This document shows positions 44,757 to 56,643 of a stretch of DNA of 64,000 bases, piece by piece; the first letter of the stretch is position 1, and every line of letters starts with the position of its first letter. Made by a program: the position numbers and the translations under genes. The stretch comes from Rhynchospora pubera (lineage: Eukaryota > Streptophyta > Magnoliopsida > Poales > Cyperaceae): contig CM051459.1 of NCBI GenBank assembly GCA_028095005.1, positions 311,986,513 through 312,050,512 on the forward strand. Reading direction: 5' to 3'. The notes below the pieces were generated by a model. That model had not been told where the DNA came from. It saw nothing but the letters and a program-made list of their open reading frames with translations, and ran no database searches.

Positions 44757-47700
44757 ACATTGTCGTACTTAAGCTATTTTGACACTTAATTAAGAGAAAT
44801 TGGCTGATTAACGGATTAGTAGAGATGATGCGTTTGTTTGCTGTCTGGAAATGGTATTTTCTGTGTTGTTTCGCGTTTTTCGCTTTGATAAGTTCTTTGG
44901 AAGTTTTTTCCATCTACATAAAAGTTGTAGATCTGTTGATTGTGAGTCTTTTGGCGTTAGAATCACATTTTTCTGAATTATTGTGAATAAAACGGCGACA
45001 GTGCGCAGAACCAGTTTCTGCTCGTACTGTCCTGTTTGAATGGCTTGAAAGATTTGTATTTTGAATATAAGTACCAGTGTTCTATAGCTAGATTTAAAGA
45101 GAATTTGAAGCTCTTTCTGAGCATGTGTAAATTGTTACATGACTCAGATTAATTTGTGGGTTTTCAAGTATGAAAAGGAAGATCTCGTCAGATCCAGTTT
45201 GTTGAGCAAATTGATTGTTCTAATAAACTGAACTAACTGAGAACTCCTTTAAAAATTTTGTTTAAATAGAGTTGTTCTATTTTGAGTTAGGATTTCAGGA
45301 AAATTAATTTCATAATTTTTCGTGGAAGTTTGGACCTTCAACTAGGTTAAATCATTTCGATCGACGGTCTGTTCCAGTACAGAATTTGTTGATTGTTTAG
45401 TATGTAACTCGAACTTTTTGAACTGAACTCAGTGGTTTTCTTTTCATGGATAACTAGCCTATAGTCTAAACTAGTTTTTCTGTGTATATTGTATATATAA
45501 AAACTGGATAGAAGGTGGTCTTACAGACCAAATGGTTGAGAGGATAAGCTGAAAATCTCATAACGGTGTTTCGTGCACTTGTAAGAGATTTGTCATTTTT
45601 TATTCTCCCAGATTGTTTAAGATCTCTTCTTGAAATTTTTACTGGTATTCACAACTATGATAAGGAGCTTAAGTAATTTATTTGAGAATTTTTGGAGACC
45701 TAAAACCTCTGTTTTTATTGAATTCCATTAGTTACGTTTTTTAATAAATTACTATTTTTCTAAGTATTCAAATTAGTTGAAAACAATTAGAAAACTCCTT
45801 GTTTGATCTCCTTTCAGTTATGGGATGTTGAAAGAACTTTCTAAAGGAATTCAAACAAGTTTTGTTGTTTAAAATTGAGAATTTGTACACGGAATTTACT
45901 TATGGCAAATAAATCGCAAAGATGCTTGAAAATCGTTAATTGGAAACAAAGTGCTTGTATGTGCTAACTTTGTTTTGTAGGTGGATAGTGGGTTTTGTAT
46001 GGCTCAAGACTCAATTTCTTGTGGTTGTATTTAAATGCATGTGTGAATGTTTGTAATGCGGCCTTTGGTGCCATTAATTAATTAATTTGTTGATTAATTT
46101 TTTATGTAACTTGTGAGGCTTGCATGCCCCTAAGGTTAGGATGGGAATATGATGTTTTCACATGTATTTTGTACCTTTATTTTATATAGGATTTAGATCC
46201 TTATAGAATTTAGTGGGAGGGACAAGGATTAGATTAGTTTTGCTCCATGGACGATGTGGCGAAACTAATGCAAGCGGGAGCCATACAAACCCACAACTAT
46301 GAGATGCTTATATGTGATTGCTTGTGATTGCTATGAATTGTCATAGGCTAGGTATGGGTGTATGCTTACACGACCACCAAACAAGTGTCATATGATTGAT
46401 AGTCCCAACTAAAACTCGATCAAGTGAAATCTCCCTCCTTCTCTCTATCCCCTTCACGCCGATTGTCACTCATGGCGCGGTCCGCCCAAGCGGACGTCAT
46501 GGTTGCCAATTCGGTAGTCGGGGTGCAAATAGCTAAGATTTGCAAGGAGCAAATAGTGAGAGGTTACTTTTCGATGGACCCAACTAGAGTTTGGACATCG
46601 GGGCGAAGTTTGTAAATATACTCAGATATTCACAAGCCAAGAATCATATGGAATGATATGATTGGTTGGAGAACCTACCTTGTCTAATTAAGTAGGGTGA
46701 CGTGCCATAGCAGGCTCTACTTGATGAAAACCGGGATCTTGGAAAACCAACTACATTTGGGACATTAAATAAATGTAGTGGGAGTTTTATTTGTTATAAA
46801 TAAAACAATTGCATAAACTAAATGACCTTAAATTGATTTTGTTATAGATGTTAAAATTGTTAATTTTGTTGCGATCAATCTTTGAAAATTAACAAACTCG
46901 TTTCCAAAAGGTATTTACTTAAAGAAGTAATACCGATTCCTAAGACACGATCTTAGTGAAAAGAAATTTGAGTATGTCAATTCCCAAAACTTTCCTCAAA
47001 CTACCCGAACGTAGAAACGCGATGATTGATTGACTTTTGGTGAAATGTTATTCAATGAAGCGTATGGCTAATATCCTAATTAGAAATTTCTAGACCTTTG
47101 AATTAGAGAATTCATATGGACTAGATTTAACTCGTACGCTCTTATCCACTTACTCAAGAAAGTATTCTTGGAGAAAGTAGATATTAACTCCATCATTTAT
47201 GATCGAGTATAAAGAGTATGAGTTGACAAAGAGATTCTTCTTTTATACATGAACGTTTCATTGGCTTACAAATCGAAAGATTTAAGTAGCTAATTGATAA
47301 CTAGAGATATTGATCTCTGATATCAAGGATTATTGATATTGTCATACGATCTCTTTGAAATTATAAAGGATATAATGTTACCTTCTTCGCACACTTGTTG
47401 ATGCAAAAAGGTAATTGGTTAAGTATTCAAAAAATACTTCGCCAAGGTATGAGTTGAAATTTCGAGACTCTTGATTGTGATTATGTATCACATGAGATGT
47501 TTCATTTGCCGTTTATTGGAGGCATTTTGAAAGGTTGTCCGAAATACCATGATTGTAATGTTTTAATCCTAAAGTGTATTTGTCGTTCAAATTATCTCAC
47601 TATCTCTAATTTACACTAGTAACTTGATACTAGTTCATATGCTCGCATTTGACGAAATGTGTTAGCAATGAAGAATAAGAGAATGTTCGAGAGATGTAAA

Positions 47701-49600
47701 GTAAACTCCGTATAGGCAATGACTTGTTCGTCTAAATCATTACCATTGAATACGTAGAGTTATCTTTATTAAGAGTTTGTTTAGGAATTGAAGGTTGCAT
47801 ACCTTAATCCTAACTTCTCGAAACATCTCCACTTCATATTCGATGAAATGGATGATTATGTTTAATAAAAGACAAGTTCTTTTATTCTGGATTTGTTTAT
47901 ATGATTTCATGCATCTTGATTGAATTTGCTTGAAATAGATAAGCAAATTTTGAATGACAAATAGGATGCATAAGACTTGACATAAAGTATTTGACTTTCA
48001 TGTTATATATAACCGCTTAGTCACGTACATAAACGAGAATCACATTATGAGAGTCTCCGTAACGTAGAGCTCGTAATTCAATTCGATTTCAAATCGATTG
48101 ATATGCGAATCATGTTTATTAAATGACAAAAGCGCCTTTAACCTATGAAGGTTTAAGGACAAGTGAATTAATTAGGACTTATACATATCGATGTATAAAG
48201 ACCTATAAGTACTTGTTGATACTTTACTACTTAACCAACGATCATTGTAGATATTAACATATCTATTTGATAAGGTATAAGTAGAACCTTTTGACTAGTT
48301 CAAAGGAGTTCAAGTGTAAAGTTGAAAGACCGTTCAAGAGAAAGAAAAAGTCTTACAATTAATCACGGTAAATAGTTAAGTCACATGATTTGAAATATTA
48401 TCTAAAGAGTATGAAAATAGTTTCACAACTCGCTCCATGAGGAATAATTTGTCCAAGAGTGGAGGTATCGAACAATATTTTGTATAGTTCGATCGATAAT
48501 AAATCAAATTGACTTATTTAACTCGTATTAGGAAATTATATTTGAGGACAATATTGTTTACACTGAATGGTGTTCCATCGAAGTCTATTGAGGAAGATAT
48601 CTTACGAGATTTTGATCTCTAAGTATAATGCTTCTTAAGATTTGGTGTTGAGAAGCTTTATTTCAAGTATTGTTGACTTGTAAGCTTAAACCAAATAAGA
48701 CACTATAAGTTTGTAGGATATCTTAACTTAACCGAAAGGTGCTACTTCTACAAACATGATAAGAACAAAGTAGTTGTTGCTAATCATAACGTAATCATGT
48801 AGAATGATATTCTCAAGAAGAAGTAGTGGGAGTAAAGTGAGCATTAAAATAGTTTATGCGTCACTACAAGAAGTACTTTTATAGGAAACTTGTCACTCCA
48901 TACATGGTACTTAGTGGGAGTTGAGCGAAACTTCATTCACAAGTTGTTTTGAAAGAAGTTTAATAGTACGTTCCTTCAAATGAGGACTCAACCATCTCAC
49001 GAGTTGATGATGATTCGAGAAACTCATGGAATATATGAGGAGTCAATAACTCGTTCGACAATTCATTGTGGAAGTAGTTCATGAATCTCAAGTACCAATC
49101 CTACAAAAGATCAACGAGAGTTGATTGCCTAAGTCGTTTGGTGCATTGGCTTCACGACATTCTCAAACTTAGCATATGAGAATCCGTTGATAAACAAGGA
49201 AACGATGGAACGATCCGATTCCACATATATGGTTTGAATTCATATGATCTTTAAATAAAATCTATGTATAACAACAAGGTATAGACCTTGATTGATGTTC
49301 ATGAAGGAGCAATCCATCAAGAACGTTTAGATCTTCAAAAGGAAAGATCGACATGGATAACAAATCGACTATGTACAAAGCGCGGCTTCTCGCTTGTAGC
49401 TATGTCTAATTCGATGGCTAGTTGACGACGTACAAAGCACAACTTCTTGCTTGTGGCTATGTATAAGTCAATAAAGATCATTCTAGCAATAGTTCTATTT
49501 CATAAATGTCGATATATTGAAAAATACATAAAACCACCTTCTTCGTATGAATGAAGGAAGATGTTGTGCATTTGACACAAATCGAGGTTTATGTATTGCT
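44757..49600 (+). other. Copia interior, non-coding or unrecognisable
   Basis: Long stretch without a usable ORF. Phrases such as GTGGGAGGGACAAGG near 46214 are typical of retroelement leaders, but gag cannot be read. A G/C-richer island at about 46430-46610 encodes a 63-codon ORF with no motif. Pol should lie in the second half but is too decayed to place before about 49.6 kb. Confidence 0.5.
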
Positions 49601-50550
49601 AAAAACATACGCATGCTTCAATGATCCATTAATGGATTAAAGCAAGTGTTGTGGAGATTGGAATAAAAGTTTTGACAATGAAGTCAAGGAGTTGAACTTC
49701 GTCAAAAGTATCTTGTATATACAAGATATTCAGTGGAAGCATAATTGTATTACTTGTATTGTTCAAGATAACAATTCATTAAATTGGGAATAACATTAAG
49801 AAAATGAATATTGTCGAGATCTCTTTGGAGAATGCTTTCTCAAATGAGAACTTGGACGAAATCACCTAATCTTAGGAAACAAAATCTATAAAGATAGATT
49901 ATGATGGATGTTAGGTTTGAGCAAATATGCATATATTTACAAAGTGTTCTAGAAACACGAAAGTTACACTCCAAGAAAGGATGTCTAACTGTACGTCACG
50001 TGGCATGACTTGAGTGTTTAACTCGGTCTAATGCAACTCAATTCAAGAAAGTGCATGAAATAGTTCAAGCATTCTTTCAATATGAGTTTCATTTCGTACG
50101 CCATATTTATGCATATGCCCCAATGTGTAGTATCCAAAGGATATGACAAACAGTTGTCAAATGGATACAAGAGAGACACATTTGGACGATAATCAAGGAT
50201 ATCCTCGAGTACATTATGAGAAAGAGTGATATAATGTTTCATCTCTTAAGATGAAAGAAATCTCGTGTAAGTTGTTACACTAATAAAAGTTTTTCAAAAG
50301 ATTGATATAATCACAATTGAGCTACATATTTTGCTTAAAGGTGGTGTTGTAAGTTTAGAAAGTGTTCTAAATGGAATATTACAACCGTTTCCGTCACCAA
50401 AACAAAATACATAGCAACTTGTGAAGCAATAAAAGAAGTTTATTTGGGATCGAGTTCTTAGCCGAGTTATTATGGTTCTATGCATCTCGAACCACAACTT
50501 ACTCCTAAAGAACCCAATGTTACATTGGAGATTCAAATATGATCTATAAC
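49600..50550 (+). pseudogene. Degenerate copia pol (RT C-terminus and RNase H)
   Basis: Frame-shifted scraps recall copia pol. KSFDNEVKELNFVKS at about 49669-49710 precedes where the YVDD motif should be. HIWTIIKDILEYI at about 50178-50220 matches the HWxAVKxILKYLRRT segment. KYIATCEAIKEVYLG at about 50408-50452 matches the RNase H AEYIAxxEAxKExxW motif. Each is in a different frame with stops between. The enzyme would copy retrotransposon RNA; none can be made here. Confidence 0.65.
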
Positions 50551-50839
50551 GATATCACTTGATATCATATGATGATGATCAAGAACATATATATAGTTGT
50601 ATATATATATAGGGTCGAATAAATTTGGATAGGTTCGCGAACACAGTGAACACTCTAACTTGACCTCTACCTTGAGCAGTATGCGAGATGCAATTATGCA
50701 TCCATACGTGGTAGACGTATGAGTAACTAGCTTAAGCGTATTATTTATTTTGAGGTCCGAGACATGTATATATGTAGATATATGACATCGTTCTCAATTC
50801 TTCGTTGGCTAGAAGTCACTACTGATTGACTCTAGGCCA

Positions 50840-50849
50840 AGTGGGAGAT
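50840..50849 (+). promoter_or_regulatory. Polypurine tract
   Basis: AGTGGGAGAT immediately before the 3' LTR is the usual copia form. Confidence 0.8.
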
Positions 50850-52602
50850 TGTTGGAGTTATGTCCTAGAAGTCAATAATTTAATGACTTAAATATTAGTT
50901 TATGTTATGGATGATATTTTATCATCTGTTCCTAGGTTTATTATTGACAGATTATTCAGGTTGAGGATCTGAATTGTAGATCTCTGTGGATCATTCTTTA
51001 GAATGACAATAATAAATCTAAACGGTCCATAATCTTGATAATTAACAAGGAACATTAATTATCATATAAGATTAGTATGCAAGTTAAGTGATGATTAAGT
51101 TCTACAAATCATAGGTAAAGAGTTACCAACTTAATTGCATATGTGTATGTTATGGAACATAGTACAGGACTTGACCCAATGAAATAAACATATGGATTGT
51201 GTTATGTGTCATTGTTTATTTCGTTATGATTTTGGTTCTAAGTTTGAGATGATTATCTTTTCCACATGAGGATAGGTTCTATAAATCTCGTCTACCGCTG
51301 ATTCCCGTTAAGGGCTGCTATACGGACTTGATTTACGTTCTCTTGAATTGTGCGGGAAAAGCTAATCATCAAGAAAACCGTATGTCCCTCATTAATTCAC
51401 ATAGTGAGTGACGATATCTGTTTGGGCCCCTTGATGGAGTTGGATCGTATGCGCGCAACTAAGCGATCAACTCTAGATCAAGAAACGTATAATCTGCAAG
51501 AATGACACATTCCTATCTTGGATTATACGATGATATCGTGAGACATAAGAATCAAAATAGAGAAACATATTTATTCTCTTATGAAGGATTGAAATATTGT
51601 AGCAGTACATTATTTGTGCGAATTGGGAATCATATCGTGTTGCTAGATACCGCTTATGATTATTGGAATTAAATAACGATTTAATTCCATGTCCAACGTA
51701 GCATAAATCCTCAAAGGGTCACACAAATAGAGCTTTAACCATACAGTATATTATTTATTTATTCGCAACAATTCGTATTGCGAAAATATGATGAGTTGAT
51801 TAATTAATTATATACCGTTATAATTAATTAAGTCAAATGGATCATATGGAAATAAATTAATGCATAAGCTAATCCTAGAATAATTATTAATTAGTTAATA
51901 ATTATTTTAGCTCAACAAGATTTAATATAAATAGCTATATTAAATATTTGGGCCGAAATTTGTATATTAAATTGGTAGCCCAATTGAAGAGCATTTGGAG
52001 GAGTCTCTAATTAAATGAATTAGAGATAGATTAAATAGGTTGAGAGGCCCCAAAAAGCCCATGAAGGAGGCCGGCCTTGGTGGTAGGTAGAGTGGCATTT
52101 TATGTAAATAGTGAGTTGGTGGTAGGTAGGGTTTGTGCACTATATATAGAGATGTATAGATGCAAAAACCAACATTCCTTGTTCCTCCCACATAGCCGCC
52201 ACTCCTCTCCTCTCTAGGACGGCGCCTCCCTCCCCTATTCTCACCACCATTTGCTCATGTGTTGAGCTTAGATTCTCCACTAAATAAAAGAGTTATTTAA
52301 GAAGAAAGGACAATACCATTGGATTAGCTACGCTCTTTCGAATCGCTAGCACGAATCGATTAGAGCATGGTTAACCTCTTGGTGGACTCGAGGCCGCCGC
52401 GATTTGGAGACGAAGGAGAAGCACGCCATCGATTTCTATGCCGTAGGATCGAGCCCCGCGAATACGATTTCGCGGGAGGTATAATTTCCACCTATCTCTT
52501 TGTGTCGAATAGCTTTGTACTAGATCCCTTTGTTGCTTGTGTTTTAATTGGATTAATTAATGGTAATTAGTCACAAAATTAAAATTGGATAATTTCCTAA
52601 CA
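50850..52602 (+). repeat. 3' LTR (1753 bp) of copia element
   Basis: Matches 42986-44743 with scattered substitutions and lacks 5 bp present near 44120. Followed by GTCTT. Confidence 0.92.
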
Positions 52603-52607
52603 GTCTT

Positions 52608-53998
52608 AACTTTGAATGCATGCAACTTTACCTGCTTTTAGTGGCTAATGATTGCCTAACGGAAGATCTGAGCTTAATTGATCTATCATGTTCTGGTCCT
52701 CCCAAGCTTTTAAATTTCGCCGAAATAACGGCGTTATTTTCGAAATTTCGGTTTTCCGAACAAAAATGCACCAACGTTATAGTTTGAAACCAGAAAAATG
52801 CGTAACGCGTCATTTCCGAAATAACACCGTTATTTCGGCAAAAAAATTTCATTTTTGCGGCGAAATAACAGAGACATGAGAGACTTTTTATACAACATAA
52901 TTTTATATTGTATTATAGTATTAATGTATTATTGAGAGTAATTTTTTTCTTTATGTTCTTTTTCCTTGAGTTTTGTGCTTACTGTTTGTTATCATATTTT
53001 TCTTTGTTATTCTCTTTGCTCAATTTCTTTCTGTTAGATTACACAACATTAGGATTAGTAATTTAATTGTGCTCTTTGCTTTTAAGATTAGATATTAAAA
53101 AAATATAGATTATTAGCATATTAAAAAAAAATAGATATTTGTACTATTAGCATATTTAAAAAAAAACATAAAATTCCAACTTGTACTGTAGTACTGCACA
53201 CAAAAATACATATGAGTTTGACACTGATGTTCGCATATATACACCGTTTTTTTCGCCGTTTTTTCACCGAAAAAACGCTGCACCGTTAAATCAACTTCAG
53301 ACCGTCATACCGAAAAAAATGAAATTTAAAAGCTTGGGTCCTCCACAAGTTTCCTTTTTCATGTGCTGGTAAACACTGCTATTTGATGGTTTTGTGTTAT
53401 AGGTTCAGTCCTTTTGTATATTATATTATGGTAGTTTTTCGGCCTTTCATTTTGTTTTGTCACACTCTTGTCTTGTGTGTTCTTGCAGTAGCCCTTCTTA
53501 TCAAGGACTCCCCAGGTTGGAACAAGTTTGTTGGTCGAGTATGTCATTAGTTTTTACTCTTTTAGGTTTGTCTATCAGTCACAGATCATGACCTGAGATC
53601 TTATCGATGTTTTGTTGACGGGTCTTTTGTTCATAATGATTGGGGAGGATTTGCAGACGTTAACAGAGGACAATTGGGCAGCTTGGTGTTTAGCAACCTA
53701 ATTTATCATAGTCCACAGGGAGCTCACTACGGTTTTTCTGCCGAATGAGGGAAAGAAAATTGGAGCTTCTAGCTCTAGCAATAGGCACACTTCAAGTTGA
53801 ATCAGTTCATATGCTCTAAATTCTCTGGATTAATCTAAGCCTGGAGCCAGTAGAGTATATTGTTGTGTTTCTTTTTCTTTCCTAGGATGATGTGGATCGG
53901 GTTGTTATACATTTTATTGTCCTCTGATTTAAACTATGTAACTCGTGACTTTATTATGAATGTATTGCCTACGGGCTTCTTTGCCAAAAAAAAAAAAT
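52608..53998 (+). pseudogene. LINE-type RNase H fragment with poly-A tail, split by a hAT-like MITE
   Basis: From about 53590 the plus strand reads RSYRCFVDGSF, WGGFA and, in a shifted frame, RERKLELLALAIGTLQ, in the order of the RVT_3/LINE RNase H domain (CxDGSW ... GxG ... AEllAl). An A12 tract at about 53986-53997 would be the poly-A end. The stretch 52608-52702 (LTEDLSLIDLSCSG) joins 53345 onward (PPQVSFFMCW) once the MITE is removed. A GTAAAC after TGTGCTG and TTCTTGCAG near 53480 could instead be an intron of a retro-like host gene. Confidence 0.5.
52703..53336. mobile_element. hAT-like MITE, 634 bp
   Basis: Perfect 16 bp inverted termini CAAGCTTTTAAATTTC at 52703 and 53336, with 8 bp duplication GGTCCTCC at 52695-52702 and 53337-53344. 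Subterminal GAAATAACGGCGTTATTTCG-like palindromes occur on the left. No transposase. Confidence 0.88.
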
Positions 53999-54880
53999 AA
54001 AATAAAATATCTATCATGCGACTGGATATTCCAATATAAGGTTAATTTGAGCATCCTAATATACATCGAAGTACTTAAATTGGTTGATGATGCTGTTGTG
54101 GGCCTCAGCTTATTGTGTCGCTTTTCAAATGATAATATGCATTTTGCTTCTTAGATGCTAGGCACGTTTATCAGATATAAAAATAAACGAATTTTTATTA
54201 TTTGAACATTGAGGTTTATAAAATGCCTATTCTGATGACAACGATCAAAGACAATTGGAAAAAAGGATACACTAAAAAAGAGTGGACAAAAAAAAGCAAC
54301 AACGTGAGATATGCTTTTGTGATCCTAGGGTCAGTCTATCCCTTTACCTTATAATTCGCTTACGTAACTTTGTGTCTAAACTAAGGAATTTTTTATTACG
54401 AACTAAACCACAAAATTATTGATTCTGATTGAGACTACTTCGTCATTGTCGTCTTTCATCACCTGATATTCCACCAAAATTCCTGAAAATGGGCAAGGAC
54501 ATGAGTTAGTTAAACTCTACAAACGTCCTCGTCATAATTCAATTTACGTTCCTTAATTTCTGCTGTTCTACATAATTTAGTTAGACGTGATAAAAAAAAA
54601 ATACTACAAATACGATGGAATATTAATTAATTCCCATTCAATAATCAAATTGCCCTCTTTAAAGGCAGGTTGTATGTTCGAAATAAATTGATTAATTTGG
54701 ATAATACAACATTTTGGCTGTTTTAAAAAGAAGAAATATTTTTTTTGAAGGCCTTAAAAAGAAGAATTATTGCAGGGACATTCCAATTGCCTTTAGACCC
54801 AAAGGAAGCTACCTTGTCTAAAATAAAACTAAATTTAGACATGAATTAAATAATTTTATCTACCTCGAATTTGTTCAAGA
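53999..54880. other. A/T-rich region, no gene seen
   Basis: Spacer between the LINE tail and the Tat element; no ORF with a motif. Confidence 0.45.
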
Positions 54881-55064
54881 TTGGCGCAAAAAGCTCCAGC
54901 ATTGGGGTTTCCTCTTAATTTGACCCCATCAACGGTGGGTATGCCAGCCCAGGTATTTGCAGCAAAAAAACTCTACAGAGATATACAAAATAAAGCTGAT
55001 AAGCTCAGTTTTGGTAGAGATTAACAACGTAAGAGAATTTAGAGATGAGAATGAGTGGAAAATG

Positions 55065-55166
55065 TATTTTATTGATTATTTGAGGATTACAATATGTATA
55101 TTACAAGCTCTCTTCTCTCCAAAAATGCCAACCCCCTTTACAATCGTCTACCCCCTCTATTTATAG
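55065..55166 (-). promoter_or_regulatory. LTR TATA box and polyadenylation signal
   Basis: On the minus strand, CTATAAATAG (55166-55157) is followed about 80 bp downstream by CAATAAAATA (55074-55065), a compact promoter / R / poly-A layout expected in an LTR. Confidence 0.6.
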
Positions 55167-55478
55167 ACCTATTTTTTATAACAGAATGCTGACGTCACCC
55201 GACAGCCGTTAGCCAACTGGGTGCCTCTAGATTCTCCCGAGTTATGTTCGGTGGGGCGCTCCGTATGAGTTTGTTATGGCCTGTCCTCCCGACTTCATTT
55301 GTGGCGCGCTGTTTAATTTTACTTTTTCCCGCTTCTTTACCTCCATTGCGGGCCTCTTTTTGGTTGGGTTCCATATTCTTCTATTTGGGCCGAGCTTTAT
55401 CAGGCCGGCCCTATCATAAGCCCTTGAACTTGGGATGAGTATTCATCATAAGTTGGAAATGAAAAGTCGCAAAATACA

Positions 55479-55888
55479 TGACTCTTAGATGAGGCGCGAA
55501 GTGACGAAGCCCTTGAGTCCCGCACATATGACTCTTGGGTGAGGCACGAAGTGACGAAGCCCTTGAGTCCCGAACATATGACTCTTGGGTGAGGCATGAG
55601 GTGACGAAGCCCTTGAGTCCCGAACATATGAATCTTGGGTGAGGCACGAAGTGACGAAGCCCTTGAGTCCCGAACATATGACTCTTGGGTGAGGCATGAG
55701 GTGACGAAGCCCTTGAGTCCCAAATATATGACTCTTGGGTGAGGCACGAATTGACGAAGCCCTTGAGTCCCGAACATATGACTTTTGGGTGACGCATGAG
55801 GTGACGAAGCCCTTGAGTCCCGAACATATGACTCTTGGGTGAGCCACGAAGTGACGAAGCCCTTGAGTCCCGAACATATGACTTTTGG
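55479..55888. repeat. 50 bp tandem repeat array (~8 copies)
   Basis: CCTTGAGTCCCGAACATATG recurs every 50 bp at 55511, 55561, 55611, 55661, 55711, 55761, 55811 and 55861 with point changes. Three overlapping minus-strand ORFs of 125-137 codons are produced by the array and are not genes. Confidence 0.95.
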
Positions 55889-56039
55889 CGGGATACGAAG
55901 TGGTGAGGCGGTAGAATTATCTAGCTGTCGCCTGGTATGCGCCTCGTTCTCAACGCCAACCCTTCACCTTCCCCTCGTGATCTGTGAAAGTTATTTTGCC
56001 GCCTTTAATACTGTCCTTTCAGTTTCTTGTCTTTTCAAC

Positions 56040-56643
56040 TTCGTCTTTTATATTCCACTCTCTCTCTTTTTCTGTCATTTACCACCTGAGCCTTCTTCTC
56101 TCCTCTTCTTTCCTCTCTCTTGGGTGACCTCCCTCTCGGCGATCGCTCGTTCCTCTTCCTCTACTCTCCGGCGAGTTCTCCTCCGGCGAATCTACTCAGG
56201 TATTTTTTTTTCATTCACCTTCTTTTTGTTCTTTGTTCTTCCTTATAGATATATCCTTGGTCTGCCCCTTTCCAACTGTCTGGTACAAACCCATGGAATT
56301 GGAACTGATATAGTTGATACCTACTGTGATCTGGGTGTAGTGACTGTTCATCTCCCATTTTCTTGTTTGTACCTTTCTTGTAGTAGTATGGCCTTCCATT
56401 GTTATTTGTTTTCCTCTTAGGTACGGTTTATGCTTTGTTTCCGCTTCTTTGAAGAATAGGACCAAATTCTGTCTTCTAGGTTTAATTCAATTTACAAAGC
56501 CTCTTGGGAAATCATAGGGAACATCATTCTTTTCTTGGACATTCATTCTTTCCTTAATCTTGCATTCGACCTCATTTCGATGAGGCCTTGACGTAGGTTA
56601 TCTTTACTCTGCTCATAAACTGATATATTTTCTCTCAGTTTCT
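56040..56643 (+). promoter_or_regulatory. Promoter and spliced leader of the antisense ORF
   Basis: A TTTATATT box near 56046, CT-rich leader, a donor ACTCAG|GTATTT (intron from 56200) and an acceptor TCTCTCAG ending at 56638, six bases before the ATG at 56644. This is the usual layout of a plant gene with a 5' UTR intron; splicing is predicted, not shown. Confidence 0.55.

Larger units (their letters stand above)
42986..52602 (+). mobile_element. Ty1/copia-type LTR retrotransposon with degenerate interior, 9.6 kb
   Basis: LTRs 42986-44743 and 50850-52602 start TGTTGGAGTTATG and end TTTCCTAACA. There is a GTCTT duplication, a tRNA-Met primer site and a polypurine tract. Pol remnants mark it as copia. 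The LTRs differ at roughly 35 places (about 2 % by eye), plus a 5 bp indel (one LTR has an extra AATTG near 44120). No ORF above about 80 codons survives inside, so it depends on another copy for movement. Confidence 0.92.

Noticed and set aside
48863..48880. CACTACAAGAAGTACT, CACTA-like terminus inside the copia interior
   Set aside because: No subterminal repeats follow and no inverted mate or duplication is present; taken as chance.
55400..55877. Three overlapping repetitive minus-strand ORFs of 125-137 codons
   Set aside because: By-product of the 50 bp array, each reading the same text in a different frame.
55839..56420. 193-codon plus-strand ORF
   Set aside because: It runs from the tandem array through the leader and predicted intron of the antisense gene; composition is Ser/Leu/Phe-rich from CT-rich DNA and no domain is seen.
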